Origin: CAZJGF01 sp964545665
GTDB lineage: Bacteria; Chloroflexota; Dehalococcoidia; GIF9; AB-539-J10
DNA: 8,848 nucleotides
Assembly: GCA_964545665.1 (NCBI GenBank)
Contig: CAZJGF010000064.1
Coordinates: 1-8,848 of the forward strand
Direction: 5' to 3'
How positions within the stretch are numbered: the first letter of the stretch is position 1; the number at the start of each line of letters is the position of its first letter. Shown piece after piece: positions 1-6,685 of this stretch. The notes under the pieces were generated by a model. The model made no database searches. It saw only the letters and a program-made list of their open reading frames with translations, and had not been told where the DNA came from. The translations under genes were made by a program, and so were the position numbers.

Positions 1-1074
1 ATGCTCGATAGGCTTATGCTGTCATCCAGCCGGCTGGAAGCAATGGCTCAGGATGTGAGGACGGTGGCTGCCTTGCCTGACCCTGTAGGCGAGATGTTCG
101 ACATGCGGACTTTGCCCAATGGTTTGCAAATAGGCAAGAAACGAGTCCCCTTGGGGGTTATCGGAGCCATATATGAGAGCCGCCCCAACGTCACCATTGA
201 CATATCAAGTTTGTGTCTCAAGTCCGGTAACGCTGTCATACTTCGAGGCGGCAGAGAAGCCATAAACTCCAACACCGCGCTAGCCAGAGCGGCTCAAGAG
301 GCTTGTTACCAGGCCGGGGTGCCCCAGGGAGCAATTCAACTTATTGAGTCCACAGAGCGGGCGTTAGTTAACCAGATGCTCAAGATGAAAGGGACAATTG
401 ACCTGATAATTCCCCGTGGTGGCGCTGGGTTGATAAAGCTCGTCTCGGAGAACGCCGCCATGCCAGTGGTCACCGGTGGAATAGGCGTTTGTCATACCTA
501 TGTGGATAAGAGCGCTGACCTGAATAAAGCTGTAGCTATTGCCTATAATGCCAAAGTCCAGCGTCCCACCGTCTGCAATGCCCTCGATTGCCTTTTAGTC
601 CATAGCCAGGTTGCCCAAGCTTATCTACCTTCCATTGCCGAAGAGTGGGCCAAGGCAGGGGTGGAAATGCATTGCGATGAGCGAGCCACGGCTATCCTTG
701 AGCCTGTTCCTTCCTTAAGATTAGTCCCGGCAGCAGATGAGGACTGGGGTAAGGAGTTCCTATCATTACGGGCAGCTATCAAGGTGGTTGATTCCCTGGA
801 TGAAGCTCTGGAGCATATCGAGACATACGGCTCAGGACATTCTGAAGCTATTATAACCGAGGACTATTCAGCAGCCATGAGGTTCCTTGACGAGGTGGAT
901 GCTGCCTGCGTTTATGCCAATGCCAGCACCCGCTTCACCGACGGCTCGCAGTTTGGCCTAGGCGCCGAGATAGGCATAAGCACCCAGAAATTTCATGCCC
1001 GCGGCCCTATGGCACTCAGGGAGATAACCAGCTACAAGTGGGTTATCTTGGGCAACGGGCAAACCAGACCTTAG
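1..1074 (+). CDS. proA: Glutamate-5-semialdehyde dehydrogenase (gamma-glutamyl phosphate reductase), 5'-truncated by window edge
   Basis: ProA reduces gamma-glutamyl phosphate to glutamate-5-semialdehyde with NADPH, the second step of proline synthesis, in the cytoplasm. The 357 visible residues align from memory with E. coli ProA (about 417 residues) starting near its residue 60, so roughly 60 N-terminal residues lie outside the window and the ATG at position 1 is an internal Met, not the start. Family blocks visible are MLDRL at the left edge, RRVPLGVIG-like RVPLGVIGAIYESRPNV (about 48-64), the GGIGVCHTYVD block (about 158-168), QRPTVCN with the catalytic Cys at visible residue 192, and the C-terminal FTDGSQFGLGAEIGIST block. 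The TAG stop at 1072-1074 lies inside a small hairpin. The next gene is on the opposite strand and converges. No proB is visible; it could lie upstream. The identification is firm. Confidence 0.97.
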   Translation: MLDRLMLSSSRLEAMAQDVRTVAALPDPVGEMFDMRTLPNGLQIGKKRVPLGVIGAIYESRPNVTIDISSLCLKSGNAVILRGGREAINSNTALARAAQEACYQAGVPQGAIQLIESTERALVNQMLKMKGTIDLIIPRGGAGLIKLVSENAAMPVVTGGIGVCHTYVDKSADLNKAVAIAYNAKVQRPTVCNALDCLLVHSQVAQAYLPSIAEEWAKAGVEMHCDERATAILEPVPSLRLVPAADEDWGKEFLSLRAAIKVVDSLDEALEHIETYGSGHSEAIITEDYSAAMRFLDEVDAACVYANASTRFTDGSQFGLGAEIGISTQKFHARGPMALREITSYKWVILGNGQTRP

Positions 1075-1084
1075 CTTGTTTGCC
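1058..1084 (+). terminator. Weak hairpin across the proA stop codon
   Basis: GGCAAAC (1058-1064) and GTTTGCC (1078-1084) form a perfect 7-bp stem with a 13-nt loop that contains the proA stop. No T-run follows, so intrinsic termination is only a possibility. It lies between convergent genes, where a terminator would be expected. Confidence 0.25.
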
Positions 1085-1139
1085 ATCCCGGTGAGCCAAA
1101 GTTTGCCTCCCCGGTCCCCCAGTTCAACTTTGCGCAAGA

Positions 1140-1607
1140 TTAATATCCCGACTTCTTCGCGGTTACACTGTCTATCTCGACCTTGATCACCGCTATATTA
1201 CTAATCATGTCTTCAGGATATGGATACTGATACGGACCGCCTGAGTAGTGTCCTACAATAATGTCCAGTGCCTTCCTTTTTCCCTCGGCGTCCTCAACGA
1301 GAAAAGCCTTGCCGAAGCCGATAACACTCCGATATTTCATGCTCCAGTTGCAGGGTTGCTCTGATTTCTTCACAAACTCACAATCAACGTCCATCTCAAA
1401 ACACAGGTTGTTATTTTGTTTAATAATGTCAATCTTTCTGCCTTCAGACGCTGAATGAAAATACAGACAATCATCTTTGTAACCAAAAGTGACCGGGACT
1501 ACGTATGGTAGATTGTTTTCAGCTAAACCAATTCTACAAACAGTCGCTCTTCGTATTATGGATTCTATTGCCTTCTTGTCTCTAACTTCTCTATCTTTTC
1601 GTCTCAA
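1140..1607 (-). CDS. Pyridoxamine 5'-phosphate oxidase-related FMN-binding protein (NimA-like)
   Basis: This 155-residue protein has the layout of the small split-barrel flavin-binding family (PPOX-related, NimA/NimC-like). It opens with RRKDREV, a typical N-terminus of the family, followed by a helix and then strands containing CRIGLAENNLPYVVPVTFGY (about 24-43) and YFHSASEGRKIDII (about 49-62), where an FMN-contacting region is expected. Family members bind FMN or a related cofactor; substrates are mostly unknown and some reduce nitroimidazoles, so a reaction should not be assumed. The start is TTG at 1607-1605. An in-frame TGA lies only two codons upstream (1616-1614) and the next Met is deep inside the domain, so TTG is the only start that keeps the conserved N-terminus. 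No good Shine-Dalgarno is seen. It lies 98 bp downstream of rph on the same strand, possibly cotranscribed, and converges on proA. Confidence 0.85.
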   Translation of the reverse strand: MRRKDREVRDKKAIESIIRRATVCRIGLAENNLPYVVPVTFGYKDDCLYFHSASEGRKIDIIKQNNNLCFEMDVDCEFVKKSEQPCNWSMKYRSVIGFGKAFLVEDAEGKRKALDIIVGHYSGGPYQYPYPEDMISNIAVIKVEIDSVTAKKSGY

Positions 1608-1705
1608 TTTTGGTCACTTGTTTTGCCGTGCCTCCACATAACGGCCGTATGGCCCAACCCACAACCAGTCCAATCAGCTTCGCCTATTACGGGGCAATCG
1701 TCCCC

Positions 1706-2419
1706 TTAGCCTAAAGCTCTTAAAGTCTCTTTTTGGATTCTGAACAGCCTGTTAATTCCCTGCTGGGCTAAAGAAAGCAGAGAGTCAGCGGTCTCTCCAG
1801 AGAACGGCTTGCTTTCAGCAGTCCCCTGAATCTCCACAAACTCATTGTTGTCGGTCATGACCACATTAAAATCAACTTCAGCGCGGAAGTCTTCCTCATA
1901 GCAAAGGTCAAGCAGCATATTGCCACCCACTATGCCAACACTGGTAGCGGCTATCATTCTCTTGAGCGGCATAAATAACAAAACGCCCTGTTTCCTCAGG
2001 TTATGGCAAGCTTGATACAAAGCAACATATCCACCGCTGATGGCTGCTGTTCTGGTGCCACCATCTGCTTGCAGCACATCACAATCCACAACAAGTGTTC
2101 TCTCACCCAAGGAAGCTAAGTCAGTTGCCGCCCTTAGACTGCGGCCAACAAGGCGTTGGATTTCATGGCTTCGCCCCTCTCCTCTATCCCGCGGTGTGCG
2201 GGTAAGTGTGGAGCGGGGCAACATAGCGTATTCAGCGGTAACCCAGCCCTGACCGCTGCCCTTAAGAAAACTAGGTACTCTTTCCTCCATACTCACAGAA
2301 CACAGCACCCTTGTCTTCCCTATTTCTATCAGGGCTGAACCTTCAGCAAAGCTTTGATAGTCCAGAGTTATGTGCACCGGGCGGAGCTCATTATTAGCCC
2401 GACTGTCTACTCTTGACAT
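1706..2419 (-). CDS. rph: Ribonuclease PH (tRNA nucleotidyltransferase)
   Basis: RNase PH is a phosphate-dependent 3'-5' exoribonuclease that trims tRNA precursors in the cytoplasm as a hexamer ring. The 237-residue length is normal and the sequence is full. Diagnostic blocks are NNELRPV (9-15), GQGWVTAEYAMLPRST (56-71), EIQRLVGRSLRAA (86-98), DCDVLQADGGTRTA (112-125, with the phosphate-binding Arg region at GTRTA), MTDNNEFVEIQGTAE near 190-205 and the C-terminal GINRLFRIQ. Compared with E. coli Rph as remembered, the loop between TR (73-74) and EIQR (86-89) is about four residues shorter. The ATG at 2419-2417 fits the family N-terminus. Its ribosome site and promoter fall in the adjacent N gap. 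The usual partner rdgB is not visible downstream; a PPOX-like gene follows instead. Confidence 0.97.
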   Translation of the reverse strand: MSRVDSRANNELRPVHITLDYQSFAEGSALIEIGKTRVLCSVSMEERVPSFLKGSGQGWVTAEYAMLPRSTLTRTPRDRGEGRSHEIQRLVGRSLRAATDLASLGERTLVVDCDVLQADGGTRTAAISGGYVALYQACHNLRKQGVLLFMPLKRMIAATSVGIVGGNMLLDLCYEEDFRAEVDFNVVMTDNNEFVEIQGTAESKPFSGETADSLLSLAQQGINRLFRIQKETLRALG

Positions 2420-2426
2420 AGAAGTT

Positions 2427-2526
2427 NNNNNNNNNNNNNNNNNNNNNNNNNNNNNNNNNNNNNNNNNNNNNNNNNNNNNNNNNNNNNNNNNNNNNNNNNN
2501 NNNNNNNNNNNNNNNNNNNNNNNNNN
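2427..2526. other. Assembly gap of 100 N
   Basis: Exactly 100 N, the conventional scaffold placeholder, so the true distance is unknown. It separates the 5' end of rph (minus) from the promoter region of the NEW3 gene (plus). Genes or a shared divergent regulatory region may be missing here. Confidence 0.98.
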
Positions 2527-2534
2527 ATTTCCTT

Positions 2535-2563
2535 TTGATATACTACGCAAATTGAGCTAAGAT
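2535..2563 (+). promoter_or_regulatory. Candidate sigma-70 promoter of the NEW3-ABC operon
   Basis: TTGATA (2535-2540) as -35 and TAAGAT (2558-2563) as -10 are separated by exactly 17 bp. Transcription would start near 2570 and leave a short leader carrying GGGGGAG. A TATACT at 2539-2544 is an alternative -10 whose -35 would fall in the N gap. This is read by eye only. Confidence 0.4.
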
Positions 2564-2593
2564 GTAAAATCAAATCTTGGGGGAGTGCATAGA

Positions 2594-3511
2594 ATGAACA
2601 AATTCAGACTAGCTTGCCTTATAGGCTGTTTCACCTTATGTCTAGCAACATTTGGCGGATTGCTGAATCAGCCAATTGCCAGTGCTCAATCAGAGGAAGA
2701 AGAGGAAGCTCCGCCTCCTGAGGAGACATTTGAGCTTCAGGCTAAGTATCCAGCATTATCTGGCCCGGCCGATACAACTTTCGAATTCGAAGTGGGGTTG
2801 TCATTCCTCCACGGTAAAGAACCGCGCGAGTTTGAACTTCGCACTACCGGGCCCGAGGGATGGCTGACTTACATAGCTCAATCAACGTATGAGAAGGATA
2901 AGCAGCTAACGGCTATTCGCCTTGAGACCTATTCGGTAAGCGAGAAGGTGGTAGTGATTGCTATAGCCCCGTTTTGGCTGTTCCCGGAGCCGGGGGACTA
3001 TACTGTAGTGCTGGAAGCTGCGTCGGGGGACCTTAAAGACAGTGTTGAACTTACCGCTACCATTACTGCCAGATACAATCTGGCTGCCGAAACCACCAGC
3101 GGGCGACTCAACACCAAGGCTACTGCCGGGAAGGAGAGCAGTTTCTCGATTACTGTCACCAATACAGGAACAGCAGCCCTGGACAAGGTCACCTTCTCCT
3201 CAACCAGGCCATCTGGAATCGCTAATCAGGAATGGAAAGTGACTTTCAATCCAGAAAACGTAGAGGCACTGGCCCCCCTGGATGAGAAAGAGATTGAAGT
3301 TACTGTAAAGCCGCCATCCAAGACCATAGCCGGCGATTATATGACTACCCTGAAATTTGATGCTGAGCCTGAGCTTTCGGCGGAACCTCCCAAGCTAGAG
3401 ATCAGGGTGGCGGTATCAACGCCTACCAGATGGGGTTGGATAGGTGCTGGCATCATAGTCGCTGTGATTGCCGGCTTAGTACTAGGTTTCAGACGCTTTG
3501 GCCGGAGGTAG
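2594..3511 (+). CDS. Secreted NEW3-type beta-sandwich protein with C-terminal membrane anchor, first gene of an ABC operon
   Basis: The function is not known. A 305-residue protein is predicted from ATG 2594, preceded by GGGGGAG (2579-2585) at 8 nt; the longer GTG start at 2585 overlaps that ribosome site and is less likely. Residues 1-31 form a signal peptide with a basic start, a hydrophobic core and an ASA cleavage site before an acidic, proline-rich linker (QSEEEEEAPPPEE). Residues about 46-155 look like a beta-sandwich with the motif PGDYTVVLEA. Residues about 160-270 match the NEW3 pattern (ITVTNTGTAALDKVTF, then an AGDYMTTLKF block). Residues 282-299 are a single membrane helix followed by RRFGRR, giving an extracytoplasmic protein with a short positive cytoplasmic tail. 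This resembles the COG1470-type membrane proteins. The stop overlaps the ribosome site of the ABC ATPase, so it is probably an accessory subunit of that transporter; this is inferred from context. Confidence 0.8.
   Translation: MNKFRLACLIGCFTLCLATFGGLLNQPIASAQSEEEEEAPPPEETFELQAKYPALSGPADTTFEFEVGLSFLHGKEPREFELRTTGPEGWLTYIAQSTYEKDKQLTAIRLETYSVSEKVVVIAIAPFWLFPEPGDYTVVLEAASGDLKDSVELTATITARYNLAAETTSGRLNTKATAGKESSFSITVTNTGTAALDKVTFSSTRPSGIANQEWKVTFNPENVEALAPLDEKEIEVTVKPPSKTIAGDYMTTLKFDAEPELSAEPPKLEIRVAVSTPTRWGWIGAGIIVAVIAGLVLGFRRFGRR
3504..3509 (+). promoter_or_regulatory. Ribosome binding site of the ABC ATPase inside the preceding gene
   Basis: GGAGGT at 3504-3509 runs into the TAG stop (3509-3511) of the NEW3 gene and lies 5 nt before ATG 3515. 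The arrangement indicates translational coupling. Confidence 0.75.
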
Positions 3512-3514
3512 AAA

Positions 3515-4447
3515 ATGGGCCAGGTAGTTGTTGAGACAAACAACTTAACAAAGACTTATGACGGCTTCACCGCTGTTGAGGGACTCAACCTCAGGATAGA
3601 AGAAGGTGAGATTTTTGGCTTTCTTGGCCCTAACGGCGCAGGTAAAACGACCACTATATTAATGCTCTTGGGGCTTACTGAGCCCAGCTCAGGGACAGCG
3701 CAAGTCTGCGGTTATAACCCGACTAGAGAACCCCTGAAGGTAAAACGCATCGTCGGCTATCTACCAGAGAGGGTTGGGTTTTATGAAGACTTGACTGCAA
3801 GACAAAACCTGAGGTATACCACTGAGCTAAATAATCTGCCGAAAGAGGAAGTTGAGCAGAAGATTACCGATCTCCTGGCTACAGCGGGGCTATCCGCGGT
3901 AGCTGACCAACAGGTCAGCACATTCTCTCGAGGCATGAAGCAAAGGCTCGGTATAGCCGATATACGCATCAAGGAACCAAAGCTCGCCTTCCTTGATGAA
4001 CCCACCACTGGCATAGACCCTGAAGGCATCGATGAAATTCTCAAGCTCATAGTTAGCATGGCCAAAAGAAAGATAACCGTTATCTTCTGCTCACATCAAC
4101 TGCACCAGGTTCAAAAGATATGTACCCGAGTGGGCATACTAGCCAAAGGACATTTGGTAGCCGACGGCTCGATAGACCGCCTGGGAGGTGAGACTGCAGG
4201 TGGTGGGCGATACCGCATCGAAGCTGAGGTAGACCAGGCAAGTCCTCAGCTTGTTACCTCCATACAGCAGGTCAAGGGGGTATTAGCGGTGCAGCCTTCC
4301 GGTAACTCGCTGCTTATTAGCTGTGATAAAGACTTGAGAGGCCAGATAGCCAAAGTGATTGTTGATAGTGACAGCCTGCTGGTTGGTATGAAAATCGAAG
4401 AGTACAGCTTGGAAAGAATCTATAAGAAGTACTCCAAGGAGGCTTGA
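3515..4447 (+). CDS. ABC transporter ATP-binding protein (CcmA/NatA type, ABC-2 exporter)
   Basis: This is the cytoplasmic ATPase that powers an ABC-2 type exporter. All nucleotide-binding motifs are present in its 310 residues: Walker A GPNGAGKTT (38-46), the Q-loop position in VGYLPERVGFYEDLTARQNL (from about 80; the usual Gln is replaced by the LPE form common in this subfamily), signature FSRGMKQRLGIA (137-148), Walker B KLAFLDEPTTGIDP (156-169) and the switch His194 in FCSHQ. The last 95 or so residues form the variable C-terminal domain seen in CcmA-like ATPases. The gene starts 3 nt after the NEW3 gene ends, and its last codons carry the ribosome site of the permease. The substrate cannot be told from sequence; bacteriocin, polysaccharide, Na+ and copper-related (NosF-like) systems all use this type. 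The family call is firm. Confidence 0.95.
   Translation: MGQVVVETNNLTKTYDGFTAVEGLNLRIEEGEIFGFLGPNGAGKTTTILMLLGLTEPSSGTAQVCGYNPTREPLKVKRIVGYLPERVGFYEDLTARQNLRYTTELNNLPKEEVEQKITDLLATAGLSAVADQQVSTFSRGMKQRLGIADIRIKEPKLAFLDEPTTGIDPEGIDEILKLIVSMAKRKITVIFCSHQLHQVQKICTRVGILAKGHLVADGSIDRLGGETAGGGRYRIEAEVDQASPQLVTSIQQVKGVLAVQPSGNSLLISCDKDLRGQIAKVIVDSDSLLVGMKIEEYSLERIYKKYSKEA
4436..4442 (+). promoter_or_regulatory. Ribosome binding site that sets the permease start at GTG 4450
   Basis: AAGGAGG lies inside the last codons of the ATPase gene. Spacing to GTG 4450 is 7 nt (good); spacing to the in-frame TTG 4444 is 1 nt (too short). Confidence 0.75.
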
Positions 4448-4449
4448 CT

Positions 4450-5388
4450 GTGTATGCTGTTTTCCGCAAGGAGCTAGCTGACCATCTTGCCAGTAGGAGA
4501 TTCGCCATCCTGTTCATGCTGGTTTTCCTGGCAGCAGTACTTGCCATATATGTAGCTATTCAGAACATAAGGAGCGTGGTAACTCCAACTACCGAGTTCG
4601 TCTTCCTTAAGATGTTTACCACCTCTGGTGAAACACTACCATCTTTCCCCTTTTTCATCTCCCTCTTTGTCCCTATCATAGGCATAGCCCTCGGTTTCGA
4701 TAGCATAAATACTGAGCGGGCCAGTGGTAACCTGAGCCGGCTTCTGTCTCAGCCAATCTACCGAGATTCGGTAATTAATGGCAAATTCCTGGCCGGCCTG
4801 GCTATCATGAGCGCCATGATAGTCACTGTGATTGCTATTGTTGCCGGATTAGGGCTCCGCATCATTGGTGTGCCGCCAAGCTCAGAGGAGACGCTCAGGC
4901 TTATAGTCTTCGCCATAATAACCATAGTCTACGGTGCTTTCTGGATGGCGCTAGCTGCCCTTTTCTCTGTTTTCTTTAACCGGGCAGCTACCTCCATGCT
5001 GGCTTCCATAGCCCTGTGGATATTCTTCTTCTTCTTCATGTCTATGATTGCTGGGGCTATCGCCAATGTTCAAGCCCCGCTCGGTTCAAGTCCTACCGCT
5101 GAAGAAATGATTAGAAATTATGGAATTCAAGGGATGCTTGGACGCATCTCGCCCTGCACACTCTATGGAGAAGCCACGACTGCGTTGTTGACACCTGAAT
5201 TGGGCAGCCTTAACGCAGCCCTGATGGTGCTGAGTACATTTACCTCCGGGAGAATGGTAACTCCTCTTCCTTTCAACCAGAGCCTCTTGCTTATCTGGCC
5301 TCAGGTGGTAAGCCTAGTAGCCCTGGCGGCTATATGCTTCGGTGTCTCATACGTGAAATTCATGACAGAGGAAATAAGGTCAATCTAA
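4450..5388 (+). CDS. ABC-2 type transporter permease
   Basis: This membrane subunit partners the ATPase just upstream. A start at GTG 4450 gives 312 residues beginning MYAVFRKELADHL, a typical ABC-2 amphipathic N-terminus, and has AAGGAGG (4436-4442) at 7 nt; the TTG at 4444 is only 1 nt from that site and is rejected. About six hydrophobic segments are seen: 18-36, 66-83, 114-136, roughly 146-172, roughly 180-203 and roughly 283-303. The block GFDSINTERASGNLSRLLSQPI (from 82) and RDSVINGKF match the coupling region of NosY/ABC-2 permeases, where ERASGTL-like residues contact the ATPase. A long polar loop (about 205-275) faces one side before the last helix. It is the last gene of the tight operon; only one permease is encoded, so it probably works as a homodimer. 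Confidence 0.9.
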   Translation: MYAVFRKELADHLASRRFAILFMLVFLAAVLAIYVAIQNIRSVVTPTTEFVFLKMFTTSGETLPSFPFFISLFVPIIGIALGFDSINTERASGNLSRLLSQPIYRDSVINGKFLAGLAIMSAMIVTVIAIVAGLGLRIIGVPPSSEETLRLIVFAIITIVYGAFWMALAALFSVFFNRAATSMLASIALWIFFFFFMSMIAGAIANVQAPLGSSPTAEEMIRNYGIQGMLGRISPCTLYGEATTALLTPELGSLNAALMVLSTFTSGRMVTPLPFNQSLLLIWPQVVSLVALAAICFGVSYVKFMTEEIRSI

Positions 5389-5410
5389 AGTCGTAACAGC
5401 CCTGACCTTC

Positions 5411-5523
5411 TTAGCACACCACCCACGATAGACTCAATGGTACCGCGCTTGCCCATTCGGTGGACCTCATCGCTGGCTAGCCTGCCAGCTAACCTCTCTC
5501 TAATCTCCCATCTGGTGTGCTAA
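5411..5523. repeat. 113-bp segment bounded by a perfect 11-bp inverted repeat
   Basis: TTAGCACACCA (5411-5421) and TGGTGTGCTAA (5513-5523) are exact reverse complements 91 bp apart, in the spacer between the permease and the next membrane-protein gene. The inside is open in one frame on each strand. The minus frame reads ...RLASDEVHRMGKRGTIES... and ends at TAG just beyond the repeat, with no start codon suited to a gene. It could be a small inverted-repeat element, a gene remnant or chance; no target duplication is evident. Confidence 0.45.
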
Positions 5524-5555
5524 AGTATCCTTGTCGGGATAGTAGGTGTCGTGAA

Positions 5556-6176
5556 ATGCTGAAGAAGTTCCTAATACCGAAGCTGAGTCGAAAGCGCCTA
5601 TCCATACTCGCAGCGATATTTTGCGCCTTGGTGACAGCTGCCGCTCTCATTGGGGTTAGCGATAATGTGCCAGGCATAGTCCTATGCTACCTGGCAACTG
5701 CCGTTCCATTCGTTGCATTGACTTGTACCTGGCGAAAGATAAGAAGGTTTCTAATTCTAATGGCAGCTTCTTTCGCCGGGTTCTTTGTCTTTGTTTTGCT
5801 GCACAATGCCTTTTACGCCTTGACCATAATTACCAGCCACATCACCGTGCTAAGTCGCTTGATGGAGGGGCTTCATGTGACATCCTTCATTATTGCGGTT
5901 TTCATCTGTCCCATAGGCTTCGTGGTGGGGGCAGCAGGTAGTGCAGTGCTGTTTATCAGGAGGGATGAGACAATGAGCTGGATCAATGACAAGCTTGAGA
6001 AATTTAGACAGGTGCCAAATCCCTACTTCCTCCTGCACATCACTGCCAGGTTTCTCTTTGGCGTCGGCTTGGGCCTGCTGTTGGCTACCTGGTTACCAAT
6101 ATGGACTGGTTGGATATTTATTATCGTAGCTTTGGTAATATCTGTTCCAAGCGCCAGAACCATCCTCAGGAAGTGA
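5556..6176 (+). CDS. Six-helix integral membrane protein of unknown function
   Basis: I do not recognise this family. From ATG 5556 it has 206 residues. The ribosome site AGGTG (5544-5548) lies 7 nt upstream, and translation from the farther GTG 5517 would add a Cys/Arg-rich stretch (PCRDSRCRE) unlike a real N-terminus and would overlap the inverted repeat. The basic N-terminus (KKFLIPKLSRKR) is followed by hydrophobic segments at about 15-34, 38-58, 65-92, 107-134, 159-180 and 182-198. A polar loop with DETMSWINDKLEKFRQ (137-152) separates the first four helices from the last two, so the protein may have two parts. By the positive-inside rule the N-terminus, the WRKIRR loop (59-64) and the C-terminal RTILRK are probably cytoplasmic. 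It is on the same strand as the ABC operon but 167 bp away, so cotranscription is uncertain. Confidence 0.7.
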   Translation: MLKKFLIPKLSRKRLSILAAIFCALVTAAALIGVSDNVPGIVLCYLATAVPFVALTCTWRKIRRFLILMAASFAGFFVFVLLHNAFYALTIITSHITVLSRLMEGLHVTSFIIAVFICPIGFVVGAAGSAVLFIRRDETMSWINDKLEKFRQVPNPYFLLHITARFLFGVGLGLLLATWLPIWTGWIFIIVALVISVPSARTILRK

Positions 6177-6348
6177 TGTAGGGCTCTAATTGCCTTGCAC
6201 GTGGATTATTAGCGCAAAGGTTCCACAGAACAGGCAACCTACCCACCACAGCAGTAAGTAGATAGCTCTGCTCTTGCTTATGGAACAATCCTTTCGACCA
6301 AGTTCGAGAAGACCAAATAGAAGGAGCCCGAAAAGTCTGACTTGTCAC

Positions 6349-6414
6349 CTAGATTAACTTCAAGAATTCGGTCCTTGTTAGACCTGCCTCTCTGATTATG
6401 GCTCTAAGTGTCCC
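6349..6414 (-). pseudogene. hicA: C-terminal stub of a HicA-type mRNA interferase toxin gene
   Basis: In the frame ending at TAG 6351-6349 the minus strand reads GTLRAIIREAGLTRTEFLKLI. This matches the usual C-terminus of HicA toxins (GTLR-IIR-AGL---EFL-LL, from memory). Only 21 codons remain. The stub's first Gly codon overlaps the last base of the hicB stop (6416-6414), and the frame upstream is closed by a TGA within hicB. HicA is normally about 60-80 residues with a catalytic His in the N-terminal half; that part is missing, so no active toxin can be made. A deletion that removed the front of hicA up to the hicB stop is the simplest explanation. Confidence 0.65.
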
Positions 6415-6647
6415 TAAATACCAGCTACTTTGATAGTCTCAAATTGTTCCGGTATCGGCACATTCTCTTCCCTGGCCACAACTAACCAGCCTTCCATAGC
6501 GTCTTTTATCATCTCCATTGCCTCTTCAAAGGTCCCACCAAACGATATACAACCAGGAAGGGAGGGCACACTTATAGTATAGCCACCCTCTGGTTCAGGC
6601 TGAAGCTCAAAAACGATGCCACTGCGAATTACCTGGAAAGTCTTCAC
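6414..6647 (-). CDS. hicB: HicB-family antitoxin, short form, orphaned
   Basis: HicB antitoxins bind and neutralise the HicA RNase. The 77 residues from GTG 6647 show the HicB-like RNase-H-type fold: FELQPEPEGGYTISVPSLPGCISFGGTFEEAMEMIKDAMEGWL, with the hallmark GGY and the LPGC-S-G-T-EEA blocks, then the IPIPE-like VPIPEQFE tail. There is no extra C-terminal helix-turn-helix or ribbon-helix-helix, so direct DNA binding is not evident. Start choice: GAGGTGAT (6659-6652), an almost full match to the 16S tail, sits 8 nt (counted from GAGG) before GTG 6647-6645, while the longer start GTG 6656-6654 overlaps that ribosome site. A promoter with extended -10 lies upstream. The usual partner hicA directly downstream is only a stub, so this is an antitoxin without its toxin here. 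It might still act on HicA encoded elsewhere. Confidence 0.85.
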   Translation of the reverse strand: MKTFQVIRSGIVFELQPEPEGGYTISVPSLPGCISFGGTFEEAMEMIKDAMEGWLVVAREENVPIPEQFETIKVAGI

Positions 6648-6660
6648 GCTAATCACCTCA

Positions 6661-6682
6661 CACAGCGTTTAGCAACACCGTG
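6661..6682. promoter_or_regulatory. Imperfect palindrome at the hicB transcription start, possible operator
   Basis: CACAGCGTT and AACACCGTG flank TAGC; 7 of 9 positions pair. The 22-bp site overlaps the predicted start of transcription of hicB, where an autorepressor would bind. The short HicB lacks a visible DNA-binding domain, so the regulator, if any, is unknown. Confidence 0.3.
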
Positions 6683-6685
6683 GGA

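Noticed and set aside
1608..1705. Short palindromes (GGCCGTATGGCC; GGGG/CCCC) between rph and the PPOX-like gene as an rph terminator
   Set aside because: Stems are only 4-5 bp and no T-run follows on the minus strand.
2585..2593. GTG start for the NEW3 protein
   Set aside because: The GTG overlaps the GGGGGAG ribosome site; ATG 2594 has ideal spacing and directly begins the signal peptide.
4444..4449. TTG start for the ABC-2 permease with a 4-bp overlap
   Set aside because: Only 1 nt from AAGGAGG; GTG 4450 at 7 nt is better and gives the usual permease N-terminus.
5517..5555. GTG start for the six-helix membrane protein
   Set aside because: It adds a Cys/Arg-rich stretch unlike a membrane-protein N-terminus; ATG 5556 has its own ribosome site.
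6166..6348. 60-codon minus-strand frame between the membrane protein and the hicA stub
   Set aside because: Overlaps the 3' end of the membrane protein gene, shows no family resemblance, has low-complexity-free but random-looking composition and no ribosome site.
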